From Adiantum capillus-veneris (taxonomy: Eukaryota > Streptophyta > Polypodiopsida > Polypodiales > Pteridaceae): a DNA stretch of 64,000 nucleotides. Below are positions 24,003 through 35,479 of this stretch, one piece after another. Position 1 is the stretch's first letter, and every line of letters starts with the position of its first letter. The DNA lies in the NCBI GenBank assembly GCA_014529385.2, contig CM043962.1, positions 90,261,680-90,325,679 of the forward strand, read 5' to 3'. Below the pieces are notes generated by a model. It saw only the letters and a program-made list of their open reading frames with translations, was not told where the DNA came from and did no database searches. The position numbers and the translations under genes were made by a program.

Positions 24003-24819
24003 TTACATTACTATCTCTAGTACATGACAACAAGGGCTAAGCAGAATCTTCCACAAACACAACATCTCGTGAGACCAAGATATGCTTGTTTGAGAATGAT
24101 ACAACTTGTAACCTTTTCTTTCAACACTATAACCAACAGAAATACATTTGACAGCCTTATCATCCAATTTCTTGTGCTGCATTTGTGGTACCAAAGCATA
24201 TGCCAAAAAGAAAAAAAAACTAATGTACTCAATAAAGGCTTTCTATCACGTGATGCTTCATATGGAGTGATAGACTGTAAAGCTTTTGTAGGACACCTGT
24301 TAATAAGTACATAAGTGGCACACATGATGGCCTCAAGCCAAAATAAATGTGGCAAAGCTTGACTTTTGACAATACATCATGCCATTTTTGTAATTTACTT
24401 GTCCCATGACTAGACAAAAGTGCATTAAATTCATGAGACATATACTCCCCCCCTCAATCGGAACGGAGGGTGCCCATAGTACATTTTGAGACATTTTCAG
24501 CCATAGCCAAAAGAAATTTGAAGTGCATAAATAATTCGGACTTTGCTTTAAGAGGATATACGTATGCATGCCAAGAGTAATCATCAATGAAAGTCACAAA
24601 GTAAAGGTAATTGCCCAAAGACGGAGTTTGCATCTGCCCACAAATATCACTATGCACAAGATGCAACCTGCATGTGGCCCTAGCTGAACCATCCTCTGGA
24701 AATTTTGAACACTGCATCTTTACCCAAAATACAACCTTCACAAACATGTTTGGCAGGTGCTTCAAGAGGTAGCATAGAAGCAACCATATCAAATTTTTGC
24801 AAACGCAGCAAACTGGCAA
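24003..24819 (-). pseudogene. Copia A integrase core
   Basis: Pieces in several frames: RLHLVHSDICGQMQTPSLGN (first Asp), YFVTFIDDYSWHAYVYPLKA, GTLRSD followed by GGSICLMNLMHF (second Asp region), PHLFWLEAIMCATYVLINRC, PTKALQSITPYEA and HKKLDDKAVKCISVGYS. These are copia integrase signatures in the right order. Frameshifts occur near 24450 and 24350. Confidence 0.85.
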
Positions 24820-25129
24820 AATTTAAATGTTCAAAATGTGCATGCCAAAGTTTTGCATCTAAAATAGCCTTAGAGTCCACAATTGCATTTACAAAATTCT
24901 TGCCACACTTGTTATACAAAGTGAGCTTATACATCCCACGGTATAAAATACCAAATACAACAATTTCATCATCAAAACTGAGATCATGTATTGTACATCT
25001 ATCATCCACAAATTTGACTATAAGACCAAGTTTAGTAAGTGCAAATATAGATAAAATACTCTTCTTGATCTCAGGTACATACAATGCATCAAAAAGTGTG
25101 AAAGAACTGCCATTTGCAGCAATAAGCAC
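24680..25129 (-). pseudogene. Copia A protease C-terminus and GAG-pre-integrase domain
   Basis: A 149-codon open stretch reads TLFDALYVPEIKKSILSI (protease end), LWHAHFEHLNFASLLRLQKF and HVCEGCILGKDAVF. The H...H and C-x2-C ligands are those of the copia pre-integrase zinc module. It ends in a frameshift into the integrase core. Confidence 0.88.
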
Positions 25130-25182
25130 AATCTTTCCAACTCCCTGAATCAGACGAGAGGCATTGTTGGTACAAGTGACTG

Positions 25183-25450
25183 AACTCTAATGAGGGACAA
25201 ACTCAAGAGAAGTAAACAAATCACAATGTGAGGTAATGTACTTTGTAGCACCATTCTCAAAATACCACACATGTGAATCTGTAGAAAACAACTAACATGC
25301 AGGCATTTTTTGTACAAGTGACTAAACTCTCATGAGGGACAAACTCAAGAGAAGTAAACAAATCATGATGTGAGGTAATGTACTTTGTAGCACCATTCTC
25401 AAAATACCACACATGTGAATCTGCAGCAACTGACATGCATGCATCATGAA
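25183..25450 (-). pseudogene. Copia A protease active-site region, tandemly duplicated
   Basis: Two direct copies of about 115 bp (about 25183-25303 and 25316-25435) both cover the protease active site. The right-hand (upstream) copy reads VWYFENGATKYITSHHDLF, where the expected D-S-G-A has become E-N-G-A. The duplication throws the frame and the catalytic Asp is lost. Confidence 0.8.
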
Positions 25451-26518
25451 CAGTACGATCATAAGCGCACTCTGCACTAAAATCCCATTCTGCATCAACA
25501 TCAACATCACAATCTCCTTTCACAGAAGACTCAACAATAACTGCATTTGTAGTGGAACTAGCATTTGTGGTGGAGCCAGCCGCATTCTTCTTAACCTCTT
25601 TGATCTTCAACTTAGGACACTGCTTGATCAAATGAGTATTAGCTTTACAATAATGGAAACACATCTTCTTTTTTACCTTTTCACCAGAATTCCCATATGA
25701 ATTGCTACCAGTAGAAGCATTAGGAACAAGTAATTTATCACTTGTAGAAGAACCATGAGAATTGGATACATTTTGTTACTACCTTTTCTTTGAGTAGCAA
25801 TAAAGGCCTGTTCAACTGCATGTTGTCTAGTCCTATTGTTTTCTTGCATCATAAGTCTCCAAGCACTAACAAAAGGATGATAAGAATCTGGCAAGGCATC
25901 AAGAACATTCTGCACAAAGAAATTATCTAAAATGACTTCATCTATAGAAATAAGGCGCTCTTTGATATTGTGGACACCAGCAAGGAAAGTTTCCATGTCA
26001 TCTTTCTCATGTCAAGGAAAGTGTCCATGTCATCTTTCTCATGCGTAATATTTGACTCCAACTCTTTACGCAACAATGCAATTTTTGCCTTATTACGACT
26101 TGCATAAAGACCAGCCAAAATATCCCAATCTTGTTTTGAAAATTTTGATGAACAAATGTGGGGAGTAATAGTGAGCTTCACAAAAAATACAATCTATGCA
26201 AGAGCCTATGTATCTTTTACATACCAACAAGCTTGCTCAGCCGTAGGCATAACAGCTCTGGCAGTAGCAAACCAGCCACCAAAACCTGCAACATCCTCAA
26301 AACTAGGACGTACATCAATGCCCTGCATAATGTTCCAAACGCCCTTTGATACAAGGATAGGTTGCATCATGTAAGACCACATAGAGTAATTTGTCCCCAT
26401 CTAATCTATCCTCAACAAAAAACATCTTGAACACATCTATGTTGTTGTCATCCATGATGAATGATGCACTTGATGTGAAAATTGCCCAAAAAGAGGAGAA
26501 ACAAGGCAGGAACACCAT
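25451..26518 (-). pseudogene. Copia A gag with zinc knuckle
   Basis: Read leftward from 26518: a start region near MDDNNIDVFK, GTNYSMWSYMMQPILVSKGV (copia gag entry), FLAGVHNIKERLISIDEVI, NVLDALPDSYHPFVSAW and CFHYCKANTHLIKQC, a complete C-x2-C-x4-H-x4-C knuckle. A 31 bp tandem duplication near 25995-26045 and other frameshifts break it into pieces. Confidence 0.88.
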
Positions 26519-26785
26519 CTTTTATATAGCACAAATCATACAAGACTGTAAGGGACCTGTTATGCAAAAGACGACACTAAAAGATATTCTACACAAAATG
26601 ACAAAATTGCCTTTGCAATACTGTTTGTAGTGGAAACGGAGGCCAAAATAACCCCAAATCAGAAATCTGAGAAACTCTCCCAAAATAATTTTTTGACCTA
26701 CCAACGCTCACCAACTCACAGAAATCAAAGAAAGTGAGCATGTGTGCAGCTGCTGCTGGTGACTAAGCTCGGGAGGACACAACCT

Positions 26786-26798
26786 AGTTTGATACCAA
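26786..26798 (-). other. Copia A primer binding site (tRNA-Met type)
   Basis: One base inside the right LTR the minus strand reads TTGGTATCAAACT. TGGTATCA matches the 3' end complement of initiator tRNA-Met; the following bases diverge from the usual GAGC. Confidence 0.75.
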
Positions 26799-26799
26799 T

Positions 26800-27028
26800 T
26801 GTTGGAATGAGGGTTGCAAGAAAACGCACACCGCTTGGAGAAGATAAAGAAAATCTCAAGGCACACAATAGAGAGTGTATAAATTAGTGTGCAATGGAAA
26901 GATGAGTTAGCCATAGAGTGATGGGTGTATATACAATGCACACGGAAAAAACCTCCTAGTGAGGGAAAAAATGCCCTGGCGGTCCTAAGTATGTTCACAC
27001 ACATCACTACCATATGTATATGTTAACA
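26800..27028 (-). repeat. Copia A 5' LTR
   Basis: Plus strand runs from TGTTGGAATGAGGG to GTTAACA. Matches the 3' LTR at 10640-10869. Confidence 0.85.
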
Positions 27029-27477
27029 ATTGGATTATGGTTTTGGATTGGATCATGAAACTATTTTGATGGTTTATGGTGGACGTGTAAGGGTAGAGAC
27101 CCCGTACAGTTTGACTGCTTGGAAAACATTGTTTGTGTATATGGAAGATGCTATTGTGATTGGACTCATGATTTATGTTTCTCATGGCAGCGTCACTACA
27201 AGATTAGGATCACCTACATCACTTAGCCTTAGATAAAAGGGTCGATGATCTGGGGCTTTCATGGATTGGGGGTGTTGCCTAGATCTTTGTTTTGTTAGGG
27301 GGTAGAAGCTCTGTAGGGTGGACTGAAAAGCATTGTCTCGGACATAGGTTTCTAGCACTAAAAAACGTATATCTTTGGGAGAATATTTTTATAAAAATAG
27401 GTTGAAAAAAATAATTGGTGTGGAATGACCCATGAATGTGGTAGTAACCTATTATGATTGGAGCCCACAAATCAACA

Positions 27478-27479
<2 letters not shown>
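27029..27479. other. No feature recognised
   Basis: Unique-looking AT-rich sequence between the copia element and a CT tract. Confidence 0.4.

Positions 27480-27518
<39 letters not shown>
27480..27518. repeat. Microsatellite (CT)n
   Basis: Pure CT array of about 39 bp. 27519-28080 holds no clear feature beyond short coding-like scraps. Confidence 0.95.
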
Positions 27519-27519
<1 letters not shown>

Positions 27520-28080
27520 GTCTCTCTTCTTTGTGTAATGCTTCTCTTGCTTCATTTTGCTAGAGACAGGGCTTCACAAGTTAGTCAAGCCTAAATGTAG
27601 ATCCTTCTCATTTAGCTTTGGCAAAGCTTTATTTTGGTAGAGGTAAATGCTAAAGAAGATGCTTTTGTTCATTTGTAAGTGTGTGAAAGTGTTTGCATAG
27701 CTAGAGGCAGGTGCTAAATAATTTGCTACTAACCATTTACAAGTGTGTGTAGTGTTTGCATAATAAGAGATAGGTGGTGAAGCAGCTACTACCTATTGAT
27801 TTTTAGCTTCTAACTTGTCACCTAAAAAGAATGCCATCTTGAGAATCTATTGCCTCATCAAAAGTTGAACTATAGATCAAACTACGTCCAAGAATCCCCA
27901 TTTGTGAATTGTGAGCACAGCACCTCCTAGAGTTTACAAGATGATGAGATTTGGAATGCACCTTATCCACTCTCTGGCCTAAATTAGTGGATTGTGTGCA
28001 ATACATCCTTAGTGTTATGTATACACCTAGTTAGTTCCTTGGAAGATGAAATACTCAACACATGGGTTCAAACACAAATA

Positions 28081-28930
28081 AATTGAACTCCAACACACCA
28101 GTCCAAATCAAATATGGGGAGCTCTTTGTTGTTGGTGTGCCTCTCTGAATGAAGAGTATTGCAAAAACCTCCACAAGTGTCTGAGTAGTTGTCAACCATC
28201 TGGACGTGTGTGCACAATTGTTGGTACAATGCAATATGAAGAATCTTGTGTAGAGCCATCTGAAGAATTGCCATGCAACTCATGCAAAGATGAGACTGAT
28301 CCTAAACAAAAACAACAAGAGCAGGGCAAACTAAACAAACCACTTTTCTCTACAGAAAACAATGACATCAGTGAGTAGAAAAGACACAAGATCTACAATG
28401 AAGTGGCACATTGTTTTAAAACATACACGAGAACTCAACAATCATAAAAGAATTCTTTGATCAACTCCTCCTATCTTCTTTGAAGGAAGTAATAGAATCA
28501 AGGGAGGTGCAAGCTGTTCAAACACTGCTTATCTCAAATAGTCAAAACACCCTGATAGTTGTGAAGCAACCAAAATCCTCAGATAAGATTTTCTTGAAAC
28601 AATCAGCTATGCTGGTGCTAGTGAACCAAAATGGGTTTTTCAATTCAAAGGAGCTAAACATTACAAAAGCATCTATAGTTTTGGAGTCCACATGATAAAT
28701 TTCTACTGAGTCAAACATCACATGAGGCTAGAAGAAGAGGATAGATCATTGCCTTTAGCAACATGCTGAAGACAACACTGTAGGAGCACCCTTACCCATG
28801 AAGTGAAAGAAATTGTTTATAAATTTTGGACTACTAAAACAAGGGTCTCTCTGTGCAAAAAAGATTTTTTTCATAAGTGCATAGGAAGAAATACTTACAT
28901 CAAACATCCTTTGCATCTATTGACATAACA
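28081..28930 (+). pseudogene. Decayed unrecognised gene, three coding-like fragments
   Basis: Three plus-strand fragments have protein-like composition. The first (28081-28378, about 99 codons) is Cys-rich: WGALCCWCASLNEEYCKNLH, CLSSCQPSGRVCTIVG, EELPCNSCKDE. The second (28423-28695) reads KEFFDQLLLSSLKEVIESRE and LISNSQNTLIVVKQPKSSDK. The third (about 28795-28930) reads THEVKEIVYKFWTTKTRVSL and CIGRNTYIKHPLHLLT. Stops separate them. I cannot name the family; it could be a transposon-linked or captured host gene. Spliced exons are possible, but I see no clear splice architecture. Confidence 0.35.
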
Positions 28931-29229
28931 CATGGTTATAAGATTACCCTCTCTATCTGATACAATTTATAACATCAATGTTATTGTTTTAGTACTTGTT
29001 GCAAGTGTACCTCTTTTTAGCAATGCTATTTTGCTTCCAAATCATAGAGGTAAGCTCCTCTTAGTATTTCTTTCTGGCTTGCACACCACTGGTGATGATC
29101 TACTACTATGGTGCTTTCAAACACTACTTAATTGTATATAGCATGGCTCAATTTCTTTCTACCATTTTTTTAGGATTTGTATAACTGCAAGATAAGTTCT
29201 TAATACTATAATTGCACAACACTTTTCTT

Positions 29230-30640
29230 CCAATTTGATTGGTTTGTATCATTACAAGCCTAGTTTTGTGAAATTCTTGACTAGTTGGAAGCTATTTTAA
29301 TGGTTTGTAGCAGTGATGGGATGGCTTGTGGCACTTTAAAATGGTTTTGTAGAAAACCTTTCTAGTTTGTGACATTGTAGTGGTGTCTTCAAGTAGTGAT
29401 TGATTGGATTCCAACTTATCTTATAGTTTCTAGTAGAGCCAAGCTGGTTTGCATAAACAACTTCCAACATGTCTAGTTTGTAGCAAGGCGGCCGGCTTGT
29501 CTACTTTGCATGACTAAAGAGCTGATGGATTTCTATTTGACCAGTTCCTAACAATGTCAGATTGTCTTTTGGTGGTGCTTGATTGGTTTTTCTATGTTCT
29601 AATGGTTTGAATCACTTCAAAATTGATATGGGAAAGCTTGAATGGTTTCTAATATTGCACAAGTGTTTTCTAGTAGTGCTTCACTTGTTTCCAATTTCTA
29701 GCACCGTGTAGGTGTTCTAATAATGACTGAAGTTGTGATTATAGGGTTTCTAGCAGTAGATCCCAATCACCAAATCTTGAGAGGTTTCTAGCAGTGCTTT
29801 AGTGGTTTGAACTATCTGGTTTCTAGCACTAAGTAGGTGTTTTTCAGGAATTCTTGACAGGTTTGTAGTTTGCAATGGGTTTCTAGCATGGACTACGTGA
29901 TTTCTTGTAGTGTGTGGCTATTTTGTACTGCTTGAAAGGTTTCTTGTTGTGACTCTGTGCTTTGTAGTTGGTTTCTACCTGGGTACATGCTTTCTAGTAA
30001 TCCTTGATAGGTTTGTAGAAAGAACTGAGTAGGCGCTTTTTAGTAGTGCATGGATGGTTTGTACTGCTTTTTGATATGTTTATATCTATGACTATGTGTC
30101 TTGTTGCACTGATTAGGTGTTTTCTAGTCATCCTTGACATGTTTCTATCTATGACTATGTGGTTTGTTACACTAACTAGGTGTTTTCTAGTAACCCTTGA
30201 TAGGTTTGTAGAAATCATTGAGTAGGTGCTTTCTACTAGTGCATGGTTGGTTTATAATGTTCATTGATAGATTTCTAGTTTTCATTATGTGGTTTGCTTC
30301 ACTGAGATGGTGTTTGGTAGCTCTATGACAAGGTGGTTTCTAGAAATGTGACATGTGGCTTCTAGCTTTGACTAGGTGGTTTTAAGTAGCAATAAATGGT
30401 TATCAATAGTGCTTGAGAGGCTTGTAGAGGTAGATTCATTTTTTTAAAGCACTTCTTGGGGGGTTTAGAAATTCTTGGGAGGTTTTAAGCACTACTTGGA
30501 AGATTTTAGTATTGCTTTGGGTGGTTGTAGCACTATTGTGATTTCATGATTGGACTACTTGGTTTCTAGCATTAGTATTCCTTCAGAGGTTTGTAGCACT
30601 TTACTAGCATTTAATCATTGTGTTGTTTTAGGTCGAGCAG
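29230..30640. repeat. Degenerate minisatellite based on a GGTTTCTAGTAGTGCTTGA-like motif
   Basis: About 1.4 kb is built of diverged phrases such as TAGGTGTTTTCTAGTAA, CCTTGATAGGTTTGTAG and GACTATGTGGTTTGTT, recurring roughly every 25-35 bp, with clearer longer units around 30000-30300. The TTTCTAG core recurs dozens of times with substitutions and small indels. No reading frame is supported. Confidence 0.7.
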
Positions 30641-30920
30641 TTTGAAAGGTTCAAGGCTGCATATCCATATGTTCAAATTTAATAATGTGCGCTCCTTGCC
30701 GCACTGTCGAAGCAAGGGACTTGCCGATACACCGTGTACGAGCCGCAGACGGCTCCAAGCACACAACTAGTTTAACTAGTAAGCTCAAAGAGGGCAATGG
30801 TGTGTCACTCACCGCCTTATGCTCCTGCCGTAGAGGATTCCTCGCTGCGAAGAAGAGGGAGACGCCGCTACGCCGCACTCAACCGCCTCGCCGCCATCGT
30901 GCCGCCGCAATGCTCGATCG

Positions 30921-31081
<161 letters not shown>

Positions 31082-31163
31082 GGAGATGGTGAAGGAGAAG
31101 GTGGAGATGGAGCAAGAGCAGCTTCTATTGCACAATGAGAGAATGACTCAATTTTAGGTTTAA

Positions 31164-31380
31164 TTGGCTTTTATGTGGGCTCACCCCATTCACACTTGGG
31201 TGCCCATGCTTAGCCAACTAACCCTAGCATGTTCGTGTTAGAGTGCGCCTCTCATCGGCGATCACTCTACCTTTCCCTATTGGACCGACAAGCCCGGTGC
31301 CTGACTCTACTTAAATAAATAATACGGTTACAGTGTCCGTCGTAGGCGATAGGGTGTCCTGTGAGCCACGAGGGTTAACA
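31164..31380 (-). repeat. Start of an orphan 3' LTR (left boundary unresolved)
   Basis: The minus strand begins TGTTAACCCTCGTGGCTCAC at 31380, directly after the purine tract AGGAAGGGGGGCAA (31381-31394). A TATA-like CATAAAAGCCAA lies at about 31164-31175 on the minus strand, about 205 bp in. The LTR probably extends left through the microsatellite, perhaps to about 30.68 kb, but its other end is not clear. It does not match the LTRs of elements A, B, C or D, and no partner LTR is seen in the window. Confidence 0.55.
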
Positions 31381-31394
31381 TTGCCCCCCTTCCT
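31381..31394 (-). other. Polypurine tract of the orphan LTR
   Basis: The minus strand reads AGGAAGGGGGGCAA immediately before TGTTAACC. Confidence 0.6.
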
Positions 31395-32227
31395 GATGTA
31401 GATTCCGTCCTCGGAAGCTATTGAGTTGAAGCTTGGTAAGTCCATGTTGTAGAGCATCTAGATTTGAATCTGCAAGGCAAAGTCACTGTTTTAGCAAGCG
31501 GAATTATATTGCCATAAATCATGAGGGGAATGTAAAGTACATGTGGAAATGAGTAAATGCAAGATTTATGAAATGTTAGACTGCCATTAAGGACAAATAA
31601 ATTGCACTTTGAGTAAATTAATTAATCAAGAGTTTTGAGCTTATGGGTGAGTCTATCAATTAGTTAGCTATGACTAAGGTTAAAACAACTACTCTAGTAC
31701 TAGCTAAGCTAAGAAGATTATCTAAATGCAAGATTCCCTAATTATGCTATTCAGCTTTGATTAGCCAACTCGCTCTCACAACTGCAAACAAAAGCTTGAA
31801 ATGTTAACTGTAAGCTCAATGGAAGTCTTTTAATAAATTATTTTTTTAATACTTTTTTACTTTGGGTCACAATCATGTGACGTGTGTGCTTATTTTGTAT
31901 GTCCGGGGTTTTTTGCTTCTCAAGGAAAAGCGCCCACACTGGGAACCTCTAGGGCTCTAGTACCATAGACAATACATGTGAGTGAAGTACCAATCCAAGC
32001 CAGGATATCTCTTCCAGCGTAAGATTTTTCATTTGTGGCACTTGTGTTTTTTTTTTTTTTTTTTTTGCTTCCATTTCCTTGGTATTCGCACTAGTGTTTT
32101 TTGTTGTTTGAGTAAGCAAGCCTTTCTCTACCTAAAACATTCCTAAGGTCTCAAATACTCGGATAATTTTATTAGCTAGGCCTAGGCTTGCTTTTTCACA
32201 GGCTCTTCTTGGTGTGCTGCCATGGAT
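31395..32227. other. Untranslated 3' internal region
   Basis: AT-rich, with a poly-T run at about 32048-32066. No gene recognised. It lies between the accessory ORF and the polypurine tract. Confidence 0.4.
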
Positions 32228-33197
32228 TTTCTCTTCATTTCATCCCTTCGTGCTCTCTTTTCTTCATTATCCAAGCTTTTACTATTGTGCCTTTCCGGCG
32301 AGCTTTCAGCAGATTCTTCATCAGATTTGTAGGATCTCTTGGTTGATCTTGTAGCTCAAGGAGATGATTGAGATGACACCATCCAAGTGTTTTGGTCTGG
32401 GGCAGGTGGTAGGTTGTCGGCCATGCCAATGGCATGGTATGCAATCCTTGTCAACACCTCTGGTGCACCCAAGCATTTTCTTCTTTCTTTGTTCCTTTCA
32501 AAGTGGTCAAGACATATTAAGCATGGTCCACCGGTTTCCTGGTTGTTGACTTGAGAACTTACGTGAAGGTGGTGGCAACCGCATGATTGGGTGTGCTATA
32601 CCTTGGTGGCCTTTTAGCAAGGAAATGAAAGTGTTGGTGGTATAACCTGGTTGTCTCTTCAACCTGTTTGTGAATAAGGTCAGCAAAGGTGGCTGCGGCA
32701 GTTTCTTTGGTGAAATTACCTACCGTTTTTCTGTCCCTTGCCCTCATTGTCATTCCTTCCATGGGCAGTCTGAGTGCTTCTCCCACTATTTCCTTGGTTA
32801 TCACCACTTCAACTTTATTCCCCTGAGGGTCAAAAATCTGTGCAGTTCCATCTTCTTTGATCGTGGATAAAAGCTCGTAAGCTTTTTGGAAATCCACACC
32901 GCACGGCTCCTGTTCATAGAAATCTCTAAGTCCTAGCATGTGGTTGGCTTCTTTGGTCTCAGGCTTCACGGCGACATCATACACTTCTTTTGATAGGAGT
33001 TGCAACTCTACCTGATGTCCCTCCTCACTATTGAATCTGCCGGTGAACACTATGGTGTGATGCTCTTCGAGCTGTTCTTTTGAAAGATAGGTTGCCTTGG
33101 CGGCTTTGCCTGAATCTAGATCCAGTTAGTATGCGGGTAGCTCTTGCAACTTTTCTTTCTGGTTGAGCTTCTTCTTAGCCCTCTCTGCTGCTTTCAT
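32228..33197 (-). pseudogene. Accessory reading frame of an LTR retrotransposon, unknown family
   Basis: A minus-strand frame from an ATG at 33197 (MKAAERAKKKLNQKEKLQEL), with one TAA near 33127, leads into a 163-codon open stretch (33050-32559): ATYLSKEQLEEHHTIVFTG, HMLGLRDFYEQEPCGVDFQK, AQIFDPQGNKVEVVITKEIV and GEALRLPMEGMTM. After stops, a charged Lys/Arg-rich tail follows to about 32228. The compact N-terminal domain plus charged tail is reminiscent of the 4.9-7.2 kb frame, which has the charged and coiled-coil part, but I see no direct sequence match. Its position just inside a polypurine tract and LTR makes it a 3' accessory ORF of a gypsy-type element. Confidence 0.55.
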
Positions 33198-35479
33198 GGC
33201 TCGTGTTTAGTGAATAGAGTGTCAAAGTTAGCAAATTTGTCAGATTTTTCTCTGAAGTGTTCTTTAGTCTCAAATGCTAACAATTTTAGTCCAATTTGCT
33301 TCAAATCAATTTTTGAACAAGCATAGGTGCATAAAAGCATGCAAGGAACAAAAATGTCAAGTCCAAACAAAAGTTTACAACCAAAGTAAATAATCGAGAT
33401 TATTTACAGTTGAGTAATTTCTCCAACGTTTTGCAAACTTCGCATCACAGGCTTGAAGTATATATCAAATACATGCTTCGAGTGAAATATGGGCTCATTT
33501 GGTTGCATAGGGTAAAGATGGTACCAGATTTTGGCTTTAGGTCTTTGAAACAGTAGTAGATGTAATGGAAATTTGAGATTTTGAGCTCCAAGTTGGTTCA
33601 AACTTGGCTAGTGGGCTTACCACATCATGTACTTTGGATGTATGATGGCAAATATCAAAATTCTCCCATTTTGGCTAGAAAGTAAATAATCACGATTATT
33701 AACATTTCTACCAAAATCAACATTTTTTGGTACAAATTGGTTCTAGGCATTGTATAGACTCTGTGTATGAGATATGAGGTGATTTGAATCAAGAAATGTG
33801 GTCCATAACCCAAAAATTGCTTGCAAAGACTTCTTTGCGTTTTCTGGTAATTTCCAAGTTATAGGTGCTCATTTTGGCTCATAATTGATTTTTGGCATGT
33901 AATAGGTGTGTACATATGATAGGTGAGGTGATGATACAATTTCCAAGCAAAAAAAGTGCAAAAGTAAATAATCGTGATTATTTACAACAATCACAATTTT
34001 CTTGCTAAACTTAAACTTTTTGACATAAACACATTCTATACACCTAAAACAAGTCCTAAATTGAATTTGGTCAAGTTTGGTCTTTCCGGCATCACTTTGT
34101 GCTTTGTCGACTCTAAAATCTCTAATTTCTTTGACTATACTGCCTATTGAGTTGGTCAGTCAATTTTGGGGGCTTTGGACTTGTCCGCAACATAGTCGTG
34201 ACGCAACTCATCCAATTCTGGCTCATTTGAAGTCAGATTGACCCCGTATGTCAAATTTGACGCTTTGTAGCCTTCGAGCCGTTTTTAGTTTTTTGAGGGC
34301 TTTGCATGATTGATTTCACAAAACCAATCATATACATTGTATATGAACCTCGTAGGCAAGCTATTAGTGGAGTCAGATCAGAATTATGGCATCTACCAAA
34401 AACCTACCTTTTCTACTGGGGACCCCCTCGACCCCTACCAAATGGTCAACTCATGATATAGAAAGGTTCTATTACGTTAAGGCATGTTACAGTTCAAATC
34501 TCATCCGATTTGGTCGAGTTGACAAGCCGCTATGGTCAGTTTTTGGTCGTAGGTCTTCGTGCACTGCTCGGTTTCTAAGGTTTTTTCTAGGGGTTTAGAC
34601 CAGCTACTACCGGCCGTACAAAATGGATCATTGATGAGTAAAGAACCTACCCCTCACGTCTTGTGTAAGACGGTACTGAAAAATGGCAACTGTAGACTCC
34701 GAAAAAGATGTGCGAAAGAGGTCGAAAAGCTCTCTCTGCAAAGGCCACAAGTGGAAATGAGGTGGTTTTAGCCTACCTTGGACATCTATACCTAAACTTC
34801 CCAAACCAATTTTCCCCAGATTCCCTCGTTAGTCCTACTAGGTCGTGAAATCTATGTTAGATTCAAAAATTTCCTTGATCCGATTCCTGTAGCTCATTCT
34901 GCAAGAATTTTGCAAAAGTAGGTCTGGCCGCCTAATTTAGGCTTCCCGCTTTCATCTTCTGATTTCATTGAAATTTTTTGTGTTTGTCTGCCTTGTCTTT
35001 TTTATCACCATCGTGTCTTCTATTTTTGTATCTGAGATTCTTTGCTATTTATTATTAATTTTTGACCTATTTATTGGAAAAATCAAAGAAAATAACAAAA
35101 CGCTCCAAAGAAGTAAAGTGAAAATCCAATAATTAAAAAAATCCATTGAAAAACACAGTTTTATGGTTTTTTGTTGGATTTATCTATTTTTAAGTCTCAT
35201 TATCAATAAAAATGATGAAAAATAACCAAAAAGTACTATTTTTGATGATTTTCTGATGGTATATACACTATTTACACTCATCGAAAGATATTATCAGTGA
35301 ATTTTTCCTTGATGATGAATCATAAGGGCATTATTAGGTAATTTTGCAAAAAAATCACACGGTAACATCAAACTTTTTCCTCCCTCTTCAAACATTGTCC
35401 TAAATTACTCAGAGCCCTTCCACCCCTCCTAGATGGCGTACTCCGGGACGACTGTGTGCATGGGTTGAACAATTGTGTC
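33198..35479. other. Non-coding region with recurring palindromes
   Basis: No protein recognised. Three 22 bp near-perfect palindromes lie at 33386-33407, 33682-33703 and 33964-33985 (each GTAAATAATC, two bases, then GATTATTTAC or GATTATTAAC). From 33986 to 35479 I see only AT-rich sequence. Confidence 0.5.

Noticed and set aside
27029-27033. Target-site duplication for copia A (AGTTG / ATTGG)
   Set aside because: Only three of five bases agree.
33386-33985. CRISPR-like array
   Set aside because: Palindromes are only three here, spaced about 290 bp, in a plant retroelement context.
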